Source of the DNA: DATFVJ01 sp963712955
Lineage (GTDB): Bacteria; Actinomycetota; Actinomycetes; Streptosporangiales; Streptosporangiaceae
Reading direction: 5' to 3'
Length of the DNA stretch: 64,000 nt
Assembly: GCA_963712955.1 (NCBI GenBank)
Contig: CAVQKF010000013.1
Location: 124,001 to 188,000, forward strand
Part shown: piece by piece, positions 9,972 through 18,816 of the stretch
How positions within the stretch are numbered: position 1 is the stretch's first letter
Layout: each line of letters opens with the position of its first letter
The notes under the pieces: model-generated
What the model was told of the DNA's origin: nothing
What the model saw: only the letters and a program-made list of their open reading frames with translations
Database searches by the model: none
Made by a program: the position numbers and the translations under genes

Positions 9972-10069
9972 AGTGGATTCACAATCCGACGGAGCGTCAT
10001 CATGTGATGTGATTGGCCATCGCAGATCCTGGTGTCTCGCCGCGCTCGCGGCGTTTGGCGCGGACCTGG

Positions 10070-10294
10070 CTAGCGGGGAGACCAACCAGCGGTAGCGCAG
10101 CCCCGGCACGAACCGGGCGGGCCGGACGGCACCGCCGACGGTAAGCCACGCGTCAGCCAGCCCGTCGCGGACGTGGGTGACCACGCCGACCTCATACGCA
10201 CTGCCACTCCCACCGCGCGGTCGGTGCACGCGACGACGAGGTCCCCGCGCAGCGCCTGCGGGACCGGTGGCCGCCCGGCGCGCGGCGCCGTCAT
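10070..10294 (-). pseudogene. small hypothetical gene with probable frameshift
   Basis: The ATG frame at 10294 gives ALRGDLVVACTDRAVG, then loses coherence. One base out of frame the sequence continues sensibly as YEVGVVTHVRDGLADAWLTV and VRPARFVPGLRYRWLV. Small actinobacterial proteins with a similar YEVGVV...GL core exist. I read it as one small gene with a single indel near 10198-10210. Function unknown. Confidence 0.35.
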
Positions 10295-10354
10295 CGCCCG
10301 GCCTCCGCTTCCTGCCGGGCCCGGCGGCCCTGTCCGGGCCCGGCAGGCTCCGGG

Positions 10355-10558
10355 TCACGCGCCGGCAGGTACGCCAGCGCGTGCGGGTTCTGGGCGCCCG
10401 GCTGTGGCTGCTGGCTGGTGCGCGCTGGCAGGTGGGCGGATGGCGAGGTTTGCGCGCACCCAGGCTGCGGCCTTCCCGAAAATTTCGTGTGTGCGGGTTT
10501 CGAAGGGCCAAATGCCGCGGCTGCCCTCAAGGGCTGCCGCGAACTCACCTGGCCGCAT
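10355..10558 (-). CDS. small hypothetical protein, 67 aa
   Basis: N-terminal half MRPGEFAAALEGSRGIWPFE and THEIFGKAAAWVRANLA looks protein-like; the C-terminal half is low-complexity Pro/Ala. AGGTGG lies upstream of the ATG, inside the preceding small frame (10545-10637), which it overlaps by 14 bp. The two frames could be one gene with an indel. No family recognised. Confidence 0.35.
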   Translation of the reverse strand: MRPGEFAAALEGSRGIWPFETRTHEIFGKAAAWVRANLAIRPPASAHQPAATAGRPEPARAGVPAGA

Positions 10559-10637
10559 CGTCGTCGATCCACCTGGTCATCTGCCACCACGGGCTGTCGT
10601 AGTCCTTCGCGTGGCCGGCGATCCCGTCCGCCAGCAT
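10545..10637 (-). CDS. very small hypothetical ORF, 30 aa
   Basis: The ATG at 10637 gives MLADGIAGHAKDYDSPWW then QMTRWIDDDAAR. Its composition is unlike random high-GC translation and it leads directly into the ORF at 10355-10558. It may be the N-terminus of that gene separated by an indel. Confidence 0.3.
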   Translation of the reverse strand: MLADGIAGHAKDYDSPWWQMTRWIDDDAAR

Positions 10638-10702
10638 GTCCCTTGGCGTCCCTGTCCGACGCCCAGTCGGCGCCCGCGGCGGACGGGCACCGTCGGGGGC
10701 CG

Positions 10703-10840
10703 TCAGCGCAGAGTGCCGCCGCAGGGACATGACCCGGACCACGACGCGGTTGAGCCGCACTTGTCGCATTGGTAGATGGGTTTGGTGCCGTTCCCGGCGG
10801 CCGGTGCGCCGCCGCTGACCCGGCTTATGCAAATGCGCAT
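10703..10840 (-). CDS. small zinc-ribbon protein, 45 aa
   Basis: Starting at the ATG 10840 (AGAGG about 10 bases upstream), the product contains KPIYQCDKCGSTASW and SCPCGGTL, a CxxC plus CxC pair consistent with a short zinc ribbon. The longer open frame upstream is low-complexity and was not used. It is the first of a run of small minus-strand ORFs of unknown role (10.07-10.84 kb). Confidence 0.45.
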   Translation of the reverse strand: MRICISRVSGGAPAAGNGTKPIYQCDKCGSTASWSGSCPCGGTLR

Positions 10841-11067
10841 AATTGAGCTGCCTCTCTGAGGTGGCCCCGGGGCGGCTGGTTTGGCGACTCGACGCCCCGG
10901 GGCGGCTGGTTGGGTGGGCGGACTGCCCCCTCCGCTCCCCCGCCCGGTATGCCTGAGTCTCACGGCAACGGAGGCCATGGACCGGCGCTTCTGGGCTGGA
11001 AATTGGAGGTTCCTGATCGTTGCCGAGAATCTTGTCGGCCAGGGGGAACCGCGATGGATGCGTTGGC

Positions 11068-11895
11068 TCAGAGGCTTTTCCCGCGCAGTTCGAGCCAGAT
11101 GGTGCGACCGCGCCCGTCACCGCAGCAGCCCCATCGGTCGGCGAGCAGCTCGACCAGGCCGAGCCCCCGTCCGTCTTCTGCCAGCGCGTCGAGTCGACGG
11201 GTGGCAGGGGTCTTGTCCGAGCCCTCGTCCCTGACGGCGATGATCAGTAAGGTTTCGTCGCTGTAGATGATGACGTCGAAGTGGCCGCCGCAGCCGGACG
11301 CGGTGTGTTCCAGGGCGTTGGTGGCCAGTTCGCTGACCAGGAGCACTGCTTCGTCGAGGACCGGGCATGAGGTAAGGACGCGCCGGGTGAAGTCGCGTGC
11401 CTTGGCGATCTGGTCCGCGCGTCCGGGGAAGGCGCGCCGCTTGGGTCGGGCAGTCAGCACGGCGGCTCCGTCACGGCCGGACACGGAAGGCACCGACGCC
11501 GATGTCGCCTGAGCCGGTCGTACGCCCTTCTCGTCGTGCGGGTCCGGGCGGAAGGCAACCCGTACGGTTGTGCGGGCCTGCGGGGTCAGATCACGCCAGC
11601 GCGGCGGGCCAGCCGGAGGTGGGTTGGCCGGCCCAGATCGGGTGCGTGTCCGGCGGCATCGGCGCTGATCACAGCTTCCCCGGGCACACGTCACGACACG
11701 CGCCAGCACGCCCAGGCCGGTGGAGTCGATGTACTCCAGGCCCGCCAGGTCCACGATGACCCGCGGGCCATACGCCGCCACCGCGGCGGGCAGATGCGCG
11801 GCGACACCCGGCGCATCGGCGAGATCAAGCTCTCCACGCAATGCCACGACCCAGTAGCCGTTGAATTCACGTGTGTTTAAAGTCATGCTAAACAT
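11068..11895 (-). CDS. STAS domain - HATPase anti-sigma kinase fusion
   Basis: The first ~70 residues are an anti-anti-sigma STAS domain (WVVALRGELDLADAPGV; VDLAGLEYIDSTGLGVLARV, with the Ser that such kinases phosphorylate). Residues ~75-150 are Pro/Arg-rich and lack the last STAS helix. Residues ~155-275 are a RsbW-like ATPase: VSELATNALEHTASG (N box), AVRDEGSDKTP (G1), DGRGLGLVELLADRWG (G2). Normally these two domains are separate partner proteins that control a stress sigma factor by phosphorylation. Here they share one frame, started by an ATG at 11895 with a perfect AAGGAGG. It may be a genuine fusion or a deletion that joined two genes. Confidence 0.8.
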   Translation of the reverse strand: MFSMTLNTREFNGYWVVALRGELDLADAPGVAAHLPAAVAAYGPRVIVDLAGLEYIDSTGLGVLARVVTCARGSCDQRRCRRTRTRSGPANPPPAGPPRWRDLTPQARTTVRVAFRPDPHDEKGVRPAQATSASVPSVSGRDGAAVLTARPKRRAFPGRADQIAKARDFTRRVLTSCPVLDEAVLLVSELATNALEHTASGCGGHFDVIIYSDETLLIIAVRDEGSDKTPATRRLDALAEDGRGLGLVELLADRWGCCGDGRGRTIWLELRGKSL

Positions 11896-12623
11896 GGGCG
11901 TCCTCCTTGCTGATCAAGCAGCCAGGCGGGGTCTCGACCCAACGGCTAATACCGGAGCTTCCACCATTGACTCTACGCCGCCTATCCCGCCCGCGTCCCA
12001 CATATTTCCGCAAAAGAATCAGGAAAAGGACCGGGCCAGATCAACGATGGGATCCAATGCTGAGTTGGCAAAATGCGGTATATCAGCGATGCGCTTCCCG
12101 CATTGTCCGGAAATTTAGGTGCCAGCCGCTCACCGGTTCGACCGGCACGGATTGGGCGCGGACGCGCTGTCCCAGCACGGGTGCTCCCATCGCACGTTGA
12201 TCTTGTAATTAGCCCCTGGAGGCTTATTCATAAGGGTGACTCCGCCGTGCGGACTAATCACGCACCCAGGCCTTGCCAGGAATTCGCTGTCCACATATCC
12301 ATAGATTCCCTGAGAATTTCCGGAAACCTCTCGACAAGGCAACGGTCCCTGCCCTTGAATCTCGTGCGATTCCAAACGCGAACCGAGGGCGAGACCGTTG
12401 GACTACGAGGTTCTCACAGGGCTGAGCGTTGGGCAACTCCTAATGCTTACCGCACGCTGAACCGGTAGCTCGCAGCACGAAATAGCGTCAATTCAGCTGT
12501 CCGGATTTCGCGGGGGTCGCGCCGCACCGGAGTTGCGCGTTTGACCTCGACGACGGGCGTGCTGGGCGTGAAATGCGGGCTGGCAGGTGCCTGGCCTGCC
12601 AGCCCGCGCGAACGATCCTCAGT
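11896..12623. other. 728-bp lower-GC stretch without a secure gene
   Basis: The first ~450 bp are visibly richer in A/T than the surroundings. A minus-strand frame at 12130-12375 (81 aa; QGIYGYVDSEFLA, GCVISPHGGVTLMNK, YKINVRWEHPC) has non-random composition and could be a remnant of a small secreted or SH3-like gene, but it has no clear ribosome site. I do not call it as a gene. Confidence 0.4.
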
Positions 12624-12866
12624 TCACCACCAATAGGGGTGGCGGTGGTGCCAGCCGCCGTAGTAGTAGCCGCCGCCGTAGCATGGCCCGTACGACCAGT
12701 AGCCGCACCAGTAGCCGCCGTGTTCCTGCACCTGGACGGCGTGACTGGCGACAGGGGCTGTGGTGGCGGCGTCTGCCGCGGCGGGCGCGATTGCCGCCAC
12801 GGTGAGGCCGATTGCGCCGGCTGCGGCGATGGTCGCCGCGGCGCGCCTGAACCGACTGTTGATCAT
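12624..12866 (-). CDS. small secreted Gly/Tyr/Trp/His-rich peptide
   Basis: An 80-residue pre-protein with a Sec signal peptide (RFRR, then AAATIAAAGAIGLTVAAIA, cleavage after an ADA motif around residue 33). The mature part is short and ends GGYYYGGWHHRHPYWW, with two cysteines in WCGYWSYGPCYG that could form a disulfide. AAAGG precedes the ATG. Such aromatic/His-rich secreted peptides are seen in actinobacteria but have no defined role; metal or surface binding is speculation. Confidence 0.7.
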   Translation of the reverse strand: MINSRFRRAAATIAAAGAIGLTVAAIAPAAADAATTAPVASHAVQVQEHGGYWCGYWSYGPCYGGGYYYGGWHHRHPYWW

Positions 12867-13675
12867 GGGAGGTACCTTTCCCCGTGTTTCGGCCCGTGAC
12901 CGTAACGGCCGTGAGCCGGGTTGTGTCGCTGGTTTATTCCCCGCCGCGCTCCGTATCCGCTTGAAAACTTTCCGTCACGATCCAAAGCGGCGGTTGTGCG
13001 CGCTGGGCGTGGGCGGTGGCGTGAAACGTCGTTGGCGGGTTGTTGCCGCGATCCGGTTGATGCCCCGCTGCCTCAGCTATGGGCTGTGGTCTTGCGCGGG
13101 CAGGGGCCCCCCGTCCGGGGGACTTCACAGGGGCGGGCCCACCCGGACGGGTGAGCGGGGGTGTCCCCTGGGTGCTGCGGTCGTCGCCGTGTCTTCGCTG
13201 GCCTGGTTCCTGTGCTGCCAACTACCTTGACCTTAGCCGGTAGGGGCACTGGGCGGCAGCGGTTGGCGTTCCGCCGCGCCGGCGACGTTCAGGCACTGAT
13301 CGTTAACGGTCCGTGTCATGCGCTGCGGCGAAGACGGCGTAGGCGCGGGCCACGGCGGCCGGTCGACCCGCATTTGCCGGACACAGAACCTGCGCTCCCG
13401 TGCCGTCGAATCGGGCAGGTAGAGGGGTTCGGACTGCATGCTGTTGCCATCCTCCTCGTCGCCTGTGCCGGGAATTTTCTGGCCGGGCACGTCGATCCGG
13501 ATGCCCGCCGCCTGCAGGACGGTGATCAACTGATCGCAGGCGGAACGCAATGGTTGGCGTTCGCGTCTGGCGTTCGCGTCTGACAGGACCCGCCCGGCTT
13601 TCGTTTCGACGATGAGCCCCGCCGCACAGACGCGGTCACGTATTCGATCAAACCCGCTAGCGGGGACAGTTCGGC
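12867..13675. other. 809-bp stretch without a recognised gene
   Basis: The part next to 12866 should carry the promoter of the secreted-peptide gene. A minus-strand frame between about 13233 and 13690 reads FDRIRDRVCAAGLIVETKAG and LRSACDQLITVLQAAGIRID, which looks more protein-like than chance, but it lacks a good start and has no family I recognise. The remainder looks non-coding. Confidence 0.35.
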
Positions 13676-14341
13676 GTGTCCTCCGCCGGAGGGGTCGGAG
13701 ACGGTGACGCGCGCGAGATAATGGCTGGCGTGCGAGAGCGGGTGCGGAGCCTGGCTTCGCTGGCAAGTGAGATCCGGGCCCGGCCGTGCCCGGGAGCCGT
13801 CCGCCTGGTGGCGGTGGATGGGCGGGCTGGCGCCGGTAAGTCAACGCTGGCCCGGGCCCTCGCCGCGGCCTGTGGCGGGGTGCCGGTGATCAGGGTGGAC
13901 GATTTCTTGTACTGGCGGGACATCGACGGCTGGTGGCCCCGGCTGGAGCGCGAGGTGCTGCGGCCCTTGCTTGCCGGGTCCCCTGCCCGGTTCCGTGTCC
14001 GCGATTGGGCGAATGATCCCCTCGGCCACGGCCTGGACGGCTGGGTCGAGGTCGCTTCCGCTGACGTGGTGATCGTCGACGGAGTGACCTCGTCCCGTCG
14101 GGCCGTCGCCGCCGATCTTGCCATGTCCTTGTGGGTCGAAGCTCCAGGCGGCGAGCGGCTGCGCCGCGGGATCGCCAGGGACGGCGAGCAGCGGCGGCCG
14201 CTGTGGATCGAGTGGATGGCCCTGGAAGACGAGTTCTTCAGCCGCGACGGCGCCGCGGCGCGAGCGGACCACGTCGTCTGCGGGCGGCCCTCCATTCCGC
14301 ACGACCGGGCCACCGAATTCGTCGTCATCGAGACAGGGTAG
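13676..14341 (+). CDS. P-loop uridine kinase-like protein
   Basis: Contains a Walker A loop VDGRAGAGKSTLARALAAAC, then VIRVDDFLYWRDIDGWWPR, the substrate-side DDF motif of uridine kinase/phosphoribulokinase-like NTPases, and VDGVTSS as a later strand. Length ~221 aa fits this family. The GTG at 13676 has only a weak GACAG upstream; an ATG at 13721 is an alternative that keeps the whole P-loop domain. The true substrate is unknown. Confidence 0.75.
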   Translation: MSSAGGVGDGDAREIMAGVRERVRSLASLASEIRARPCPGAVRLVAVDGRAGAGKSTLARALAAACGGVPVIRVDDFLYWRDIDGWWPRLEREVLRPLLAGSPARFRVRDWANDPLGHGLDGWVEVASADVVIVDGVTSSRRAVAADLAMSLWVEAPGGERLRRGIARDGEQRRPLWIEWMALEDEFFSRDGAAARADHVVCGRPSIPHDRATEFVVIETG

Positions 14342-14458
14342 GTGCGCGACACGGAGTAGGTGCTCGCTTTCTGGCCCAGCCTGAAGCGGTCCGGATTCGC
14401 CGACTCCATCGCGCGCCCTGCGACAATGGCGAGGCGTCTGCGCATGTGCGGACGCGGG

Positions 14459-14893
14459 TTACCCGCTGAGACTGACGGTGCCGTCCGCATGCAGATTCCA
14501 CCCGGGATTGTGCGCCACTTCCCACGGATGCCCATCCGGGTCGATGAACACAGCCGAGTACCCGCCCCAGAAGGTCTCGGCTGGCTCACGTCCGATCACG
14601 CCGCCTGCAGCCCGCGCCTGCTCGATCACCGCGTCGACCTCCCCGCGGGACTGGACGTTGTGGGCCTGCGTAACCCCGCCCCAGCCGGCCGCGTCCCGCA
14701 CAGCGCCGTCTTCGGCGAGCCTGGCCCGATCCCACAAAGCCACGACCATCCCGCCAGCCTGGAAGAAGGCTACGTCGGCGGGCGATTCGGCGGCCGGTCG
14801 CCAGTCCAGGGCCTCATAGAAGGCCCTGGCCACGTCAAGATCTCTAACGCCCAGAGTGACCAGGCTTAGACGCTGCTCCACAAGATCCTCCAT
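14459..14893 (-). CDS. VOC-family (glyoxalase-like) protein
   Basis: Two beta-alpha-beta repeats of the vicinal-oxygen-chelate fold: LSLVTLGVRDLDVARAFYEA near the N-terminus and YSAVFIDPDGHPWEVAHNP near the C-terminus. I start at the ATG 14893; the longer upstream frame is not protein-like. It is divergent from another VOC gene at 15057. Substrate (glyoxalase, dioxygenase or resistance type) cannot be told. Confidence 0.85.
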   Translation of the reverse strand: MEDLVEQRLSLVTLGVRDLDVARAFYEALDWRPAAESPADVAFFQAGGMVVALWDRARLAEDGAVRDAAGWGGVTQAHNVQSRGEVDAVIEQARAAGGVIGREPAETFWGGYSAVFIDPDGHPWEVAHNPGWNLHADGTVSLSG

Positions 14894-15056
14894 GTCTCTC
14901 GCACTGCCGCCCGCCCGTCCACCTCGGCTCCTGGAGACCGTGGCTGCGTGACGTTGATGGGCGTAGCCTCTACAGTCCCCGGTGAGGAGATCACCGGCTT
15001 GTTCCGCAGAGGGGCGCATGTCCGGCACGCGGCTGGCCGAGGGTGAGGATAGTGGC

Positions 15057-15467
15057 ATGGACGTCTTGAGCAGCCGGATCCTGTTGCGGCCCACCGACCC
15101 AGATCAGAGCCAGCGCTTCTACCGCGACGTGCTTGGCTTGGCGATTCACCGGGAGTTCGGCCCCGCGGCCGATCCCGGGATGGTGTTCTTCCTCGGCTCG
15201 GGATTCCTGGAGATCTCCGGCCGCTCTCCCGGTCCTCCGGGACGCTCATTGATGATCTGGATCCAGGTCCGGGACGTCCACGCTGAGCATGAACGGCTGT
15301 CCGCCGCCAGCGTTCGCGTGCTCCGCGAGCCACAGACCGAGCCCTGGGGATTGGCCGAGATGTGGATCGAAGACCCCGACGGGGTACGGATAGTTCTCGT
15401 CGAGGTACCCGCCGGCCATCCCCTCCGCCGCGATCCGCGATCCTCATCGCAGGCCAGCGCCAAGTAG
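15057..15467 (+). CDS. VOC-family (glyoxalase-like) protein
   Basis: RILLRPTDPDQSQRFYRDVL and MWIEDPDGVRIVLVEVP mark the paired VOC half-domains. GAGGAT lies 7 bases before the ATG at 15057, so that start is preferred over the upstream in-frame codons. It is divergent from the VOC gene at 14459-14893 with ~160 bp between. The two share only general fold motifs. Confidence 0.85.
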   Translation: MDVLSSRILLRPTDPDQSQRFYRDVLGLAIHREFGPAADPGMVFFLGSGFLEISGRSPGPPGRSLMIWIQVRDVHAEHERLSAASVRVLREPQTEPWGLAEMWIEDPDGVRIVLVEVPAGHPLRRDPRSSSQASAK

Positions 15468-15644
15468 CGCGTCCACATCGCCCCACGAGTACCGGGCGCT
15501 CCTCAACGCCGCCGGCCAGCGCCAGGCGCTGAGCAGTGACGCCTGCGTGCGTTGCCGGCACCGTGCACCACCAGCGGCAGAGTGTGTCGTGGAGGGCCGC
15601 AGCGCTGGTTCGGCCGCTGCCGGCAAGGTCTAGGCTCTTCGGAT

Positions 15645-16436
15645 GTGGGTGCGCACGAGGTTGTGCTGCTGCACGGTCAGCCGGGCTCCGGCTCGGACTG
15701 GCAGCAGCTGGCTGACCAGCTGCCACGCGAGCTGCACATCGCGGCGCTCGACCGGCCAGGGTACGGGGGCAGCCGTAAGGCGGCCGGTGGCTTCGCGTTC
15801 AACGCGCGCGCGGTTTTGGCGGAGCTTGATGCGCGAGGCGTCGAACGGGCAGTGCTGGTTGGTCACTCCTACGGAGGAGGCGTCGCGCTGTCGGTGGCCC
15901 AGCTGGCACCTGAGCGTGTCGAGGCGCTTGTACTGCTAGCGAGCGTAGGCCCGGGCTGCCTGACCGGCTGGGACCGGCTGCTTGCCTCCCCGGTGGCCGG
16001 TGAGGTATGCGCGCTCGCGGCGTGGTGGCTGACTCCGTGGCTGGCCCGCGCCCGGCTGGCTGGCATCGCCCGGTGGCGACGGCGGCCTGTCGCCGCGCAT
16101 GAGCACGTCAACTGGCACATCTGGGGCAACGCGCACCACGATCACGGGCCGCTGTGGCGTACCTTCCTCACCGAGCAGCGCGCCCTGGTACATGAGCTCG
16201 GCGACCTCACCGCCGCGCTGGCGGGCGTACGACAGCCGGTACTGCTGCTCGCCGACCCCCACGACACACTGATCCCGGTCGAGACGACCCATCAGCTGGC
16301 GGCGGTCCTGCCAGATGCCCGCGTCCAGCTGCTTGCCCAGATCGGCCACCACCTTCCCCGCCGTGGAGCGCCCGAGATCGCGGCGGCGATAATTGACTTC
16401 CTGGCGGCACTGGACAAGCGGCCAGCGCCAGCCTGA
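15645..16436 (+). CDS. alpha/beta hydrolase
   Basis: Begins EVVLLHGQPGSGSDW (oxyanion region), has the nucleophile elbow VGHSYGGG, an acid at LADPHDTLIP and a late His at AQIGHHLPRR, giving a full Ser-Asp-His triad. The cap region (AAWWLTPWLARARLAG) is amphipathic. I chose the GTG at 15645 because the upstream in-frame residues are not homologous-looking; no strong ribosome site is seen, so the start is uncertain. Confidence 0.85.
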   Translation: MGAHEVVLLHGQPGSGSDWQQLADQLPRELHIAALDRPGYGGSRKAAGGFAFNARAVLAELDARGVERAVLVGHSYGGGVALSVAQLAPERVEALVLLASVGPGCLTGWDRLLASPVAGEVCALAAWWLTPWLARARLAGIARWRRRPVAAHEHVNWHIWGNAHHDHGPLWRTFLTEQRALVHELGDLTAALAGVRQPVLLLADPHDTLIPVETTHQLAAVLPDARVQLLAQIGHHLPRRGAPEIAAAIIDFLAALDKRPAPA

Positions 16437-16649
16437 CCCCCACAGCCAGTGGCGATCTCCTTCCTGCACGCCGCCCGAGCGGGCCAGGCTGGGTCCACGG
16501 CCCCACATCACTGACCGGGCCTCCCGGCACCCCCGGTCGGCGCATGTGCATGTGCTGGCCAGTGGCGCCGGGGGCCCCTGCCGGGGGGCGCGCGCACGGC
16601 GCGGCCGGAAGCGACATCATCACCGTGCGTAAGAACGGGAGGAACAGGC

Positions 16650-17147
16650 ATGCTCACAGACTTTTACACCGCGTTCGGGACGGTGTGCTTCACGCTGCTG
16701 GGGCTGTGGCTGGTGGTGGTCCAGACCCGGCACGCGGAATGGCGGGGAGTGGCGATCCATCGGCGGCGGGCCTACGGGATCGCGCTTTACTTCTCCTTGC
16801 CCGGGCTGATGAGCCTGCTATCGCTCGTGGACCCGGCCAGCACGACGCTGTGGCGGGTCTCATTCGCAGTCGTCGCCGGCAGCGGCGCGATTGTCCTCGT
16901 GCTGGTGCGCGGTCCGTTGCCCACATGGATCGGCCATACGGCCTACCTGGCGGCCGTCGCGTTATACGTTCTGATCGCGGTCGTAGCGGCAGTGCCCGGC
17001 GTCGTCGCCGATGTCGGCATGTCGGTTCGGCCGCTTCGCGTCGAGGCGGTCCTGCTCACGATCCTTGTCTTCGTCGGCGTCAACGTCGCGTGGCTGCTGC
17101 TCTTCGACGAGACATCGGCGACCACGAAATCGGCGAGTGTCCGCTGA
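16650..17147 (+). CDS. integral membrane protein with four predicted helices
   Basis: Good GGAGG eight bases before the ATG. Hydrophobic segments lie at about residues 6-26, 42-60, 72-86 and 98-118, with a last one at 132-152. No catalytic motif; family not recognised. It is followed by a fossil fragment of another gene. Confidence 0.65.
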   Translation: MLTDFYTAFGTVCFTLLGLWLVVVQTRHAEWRGVAIHRRRAYGIALYFSLPGLMSLLSLVDPASTTLWRVSFAVVAGSGAIVLVLVRGPLPTWIGHTAYLAAVALYVLIAVVAAVPGVVADVGMSVRPLRVEAVLLTILVFVGVNVAWLLLFDETSATTKSASVR

Positions 17148-17222
17148 CGCGTGGGGGTCGTCAGGCCCGCCGATGGCAAGCACAGCCAGCGCGTCGCCAC
17201 CGGCCCGGCCCTGACAGCCCCG

Positions 17223-17349
17223 CGCCGGTGCGCCTGATCGCCGAGTTCGACAACCTCCTCCTGTCCCACGCCGACCGCACCCGCATCATCAGCGAGGACA
17301 GCCGCAAGCGGCTCTTCACCCGGAACGACATGGCGCCCGCCGTCCGTGA
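17223..17349 (+). pseudogene. fragment of an HTH_42 winged-helix protein
   Basis: The frame reads RLIAEFDNLLLSHADRTRII then SEDSRKRLFTRNDMAPAV, which matches the conserved central region of winged-helix DNA-binding domain (HTH_42, formerly DUF1006) proteins. The rest of that ~380-residue family is missing on both sides, so this is a remnant. Confidence 0.65.
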
Positions 17350-17437
17350 CGGTGAACCGTGCGCCTGTTCTGGTCCAACCCGCGGCCGGGGTGCCAGTTC
17401 CGGCGCTGAATACCCGCACTGTCACCGGCCGGCGCTG

Positions 17438-18166
17438 TCAGTCTCCGATTGGTCCACCGCGCCAGGCCGGCAGGGCTCGATGACCGACGGCAACGTCGAA
17501 GGCTGCGCGAGCCAGAAGGCGGGTGGAGTCAAGCGTGGGCAGAGGAGAGACGTCGGGCGTCACCAGGAGCGGGATCTCTGTGCACACGAGGGCGACTGCG
17601 TCACAGCCCTGTGCCGCCAGCTGCTCTATGATGCGAACGTATTCCTGACGCGAGCTTGCTGTGAACACGCCGTTCACCAGTTCGTCAAAAATGATCTTGT
17701 TGATGATGTAGCGGTCGTCCCCGCCGGGTACTTCGGCGGCGATCCCGCGGGCGGAGAATGCCCGGGGGTAGACCGGGCCGTTCATGAGGTACGTGGTGCC
17801 GAGCACGCCGACACGTCTATGGCGGTTGCGGACGGCCTGGTCTGCGACCACCTCGGCGATGTGGAGTCCTGGAAGTGCGAGCTCGGCTCCCGGTTCTTCG
17901 AGGGCCATATGCGCGGTGTTGTCCGGGCAGGCGAAGAAGTCCGCGCCCGCACGGGCGAGCCGCTGTGCGCTTACGGACAGCGTGGCCCGGATCGAGATGT
18001 AGTCACCTTCGTGCCACGCGGGCATGCTGCGGGCCAGGGCGATGCAGTCCAGGGTCACATCCGGGTGTTCATTGGCACCTAGTCGATGGAATCCCTCCTG
18101 ACAGAAGGCCCGGAAGCACAGCGCGGCCCCCTCCGTGCTGTGCGCGAGAATGCCAAGGTGCTTCAT
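17438..18166 (-). CDS. aspartate/glutamate racemase family protein
   Basis: Two-cysteine racemase fold: FFACPDNTAHMA carries the first catalytic Cys and ALVCTEIPLLV the second; GVLGTTYLMNG and the N-terminal HLGILAHSTEGA fit the family. Start at the ATG 18166 with GGAG upstream; earlier codons are in a poor context. Substrate (Asp, Glu or a hydantoin-type compound) is not known. Confidence 0.88.
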   Translation of the reverse strand: MKHLGILAHSTEGAALCFRAFCQEGFHRLGANEHPDVTLDCIALARSMPAWHEGDYISIRATLSVSAQRLARAGADFFACPDNTAHMALEEPGAELALPGLHIAEVVADQAVRNRHRRVGVLGTTYLMNGPVYPRAFSARGIAAEVPGGDDRYIINKIIFDELVNGVFTASSRQEYVRIIEQLAAQGCDAVALVCTEIPLLVTPDVSPLPTLDSTRLLARAAFDVAVGHRALPAWRGGPIGD

Positions 18167-18262
18167 GATGGCTCCACCAGCCCAGGGATGTCGTGTGCCA
18201 TGACCATTATCGAACCAGTGCACCAGGGCGATGGGCTGCGCCGCGACCGATCGGTGCGCGCC

Positions 18263-18445
18263 TTATCTTAGGATCCAGGCGTGGCCGTCGCCGACGCCCC
18301 GATCCTCGAGTGCGCCGCCGACAAGGGCCGCCAGTTTGGGTGCGCCTTCGAGTTCGTGGATGACGGTCACCGAGCAGACGTTCTGGCCCTCTTTGAGCTT
18401 ATGGGTGACGCGGGTGACCGGTTCTGAAGCAATGTCCGGGTCCAT
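18263..18445 (-). pseudogene. C-terminal fragment of an AHSA1/SRPBCC protein
   Basis: The frame TRVTHKLKEGQNVCSVTVIH then ELEGAPKLAALVGG and HAWIL matches the last third of activator-of-Hsp90-like SRPBCC proteins. The N-terminal two thirds are absent; the sequence switches at about 18446 to a plus-strand PlsB fragment, marking a rearrangement junction. Confidence 0.6.
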
Positions 18446-18459
18446 GAGCGCAGCTCCTG

Positions 18460-18816
18460 GTGGCGAACCGGGTGCTGCGGTCGTTCCTCGACGCGCAGCT
18501 CGTGGTCGCCGAGCGGCTCGCCGCGCGCCAGACGCGACGCCAGGTCGTCGACAAGGAGTTCCTCGACGAGTGCAGCGGCGTGGGGCAGCAGATGCTGCAG
18601 GGCCGACTGCACGGGCCGGAGTCGCTGTCACGGGAGCTGTTCCTCAGCGCGCTGAAACTCGCCGCGAACCTGGATTTGATCGACTCAGGTCGGGAGGAGC
18701 TTGCGCAGCGCAGGCAGGCTTTCGCCGCGCGGCTGCGCGGCGTCGTCGCGCGGGTGATCATGATCGAAGAGATCGACGCAGCGTCGCGACGGGAGGCGGT
18801 CGGTGTCGAACCGTAG
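18460..18816 (+). pseudogene. C-terminal fragment of glycerol-3-phosphate acyltransferase (PlsB2-like)
   Basis: VANRVLRSFLDAQLVVAERL, EFLDECSGVGQQML and LFLSALKLAANLDLID match the C-terminal helical part of long actinobacterial glycerol-3-phosphate acyltransferases. The catalytic HXXXXD region, which should lie several hundred residues upstream, is missing. Order PlsB-PlsC-WS/DGAT matches Mycobacterium tuberculosis Rv2482c-Rv2484c, supporting the assignment. It overlaps the next start by 14 bp. Confidence 0.7.
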
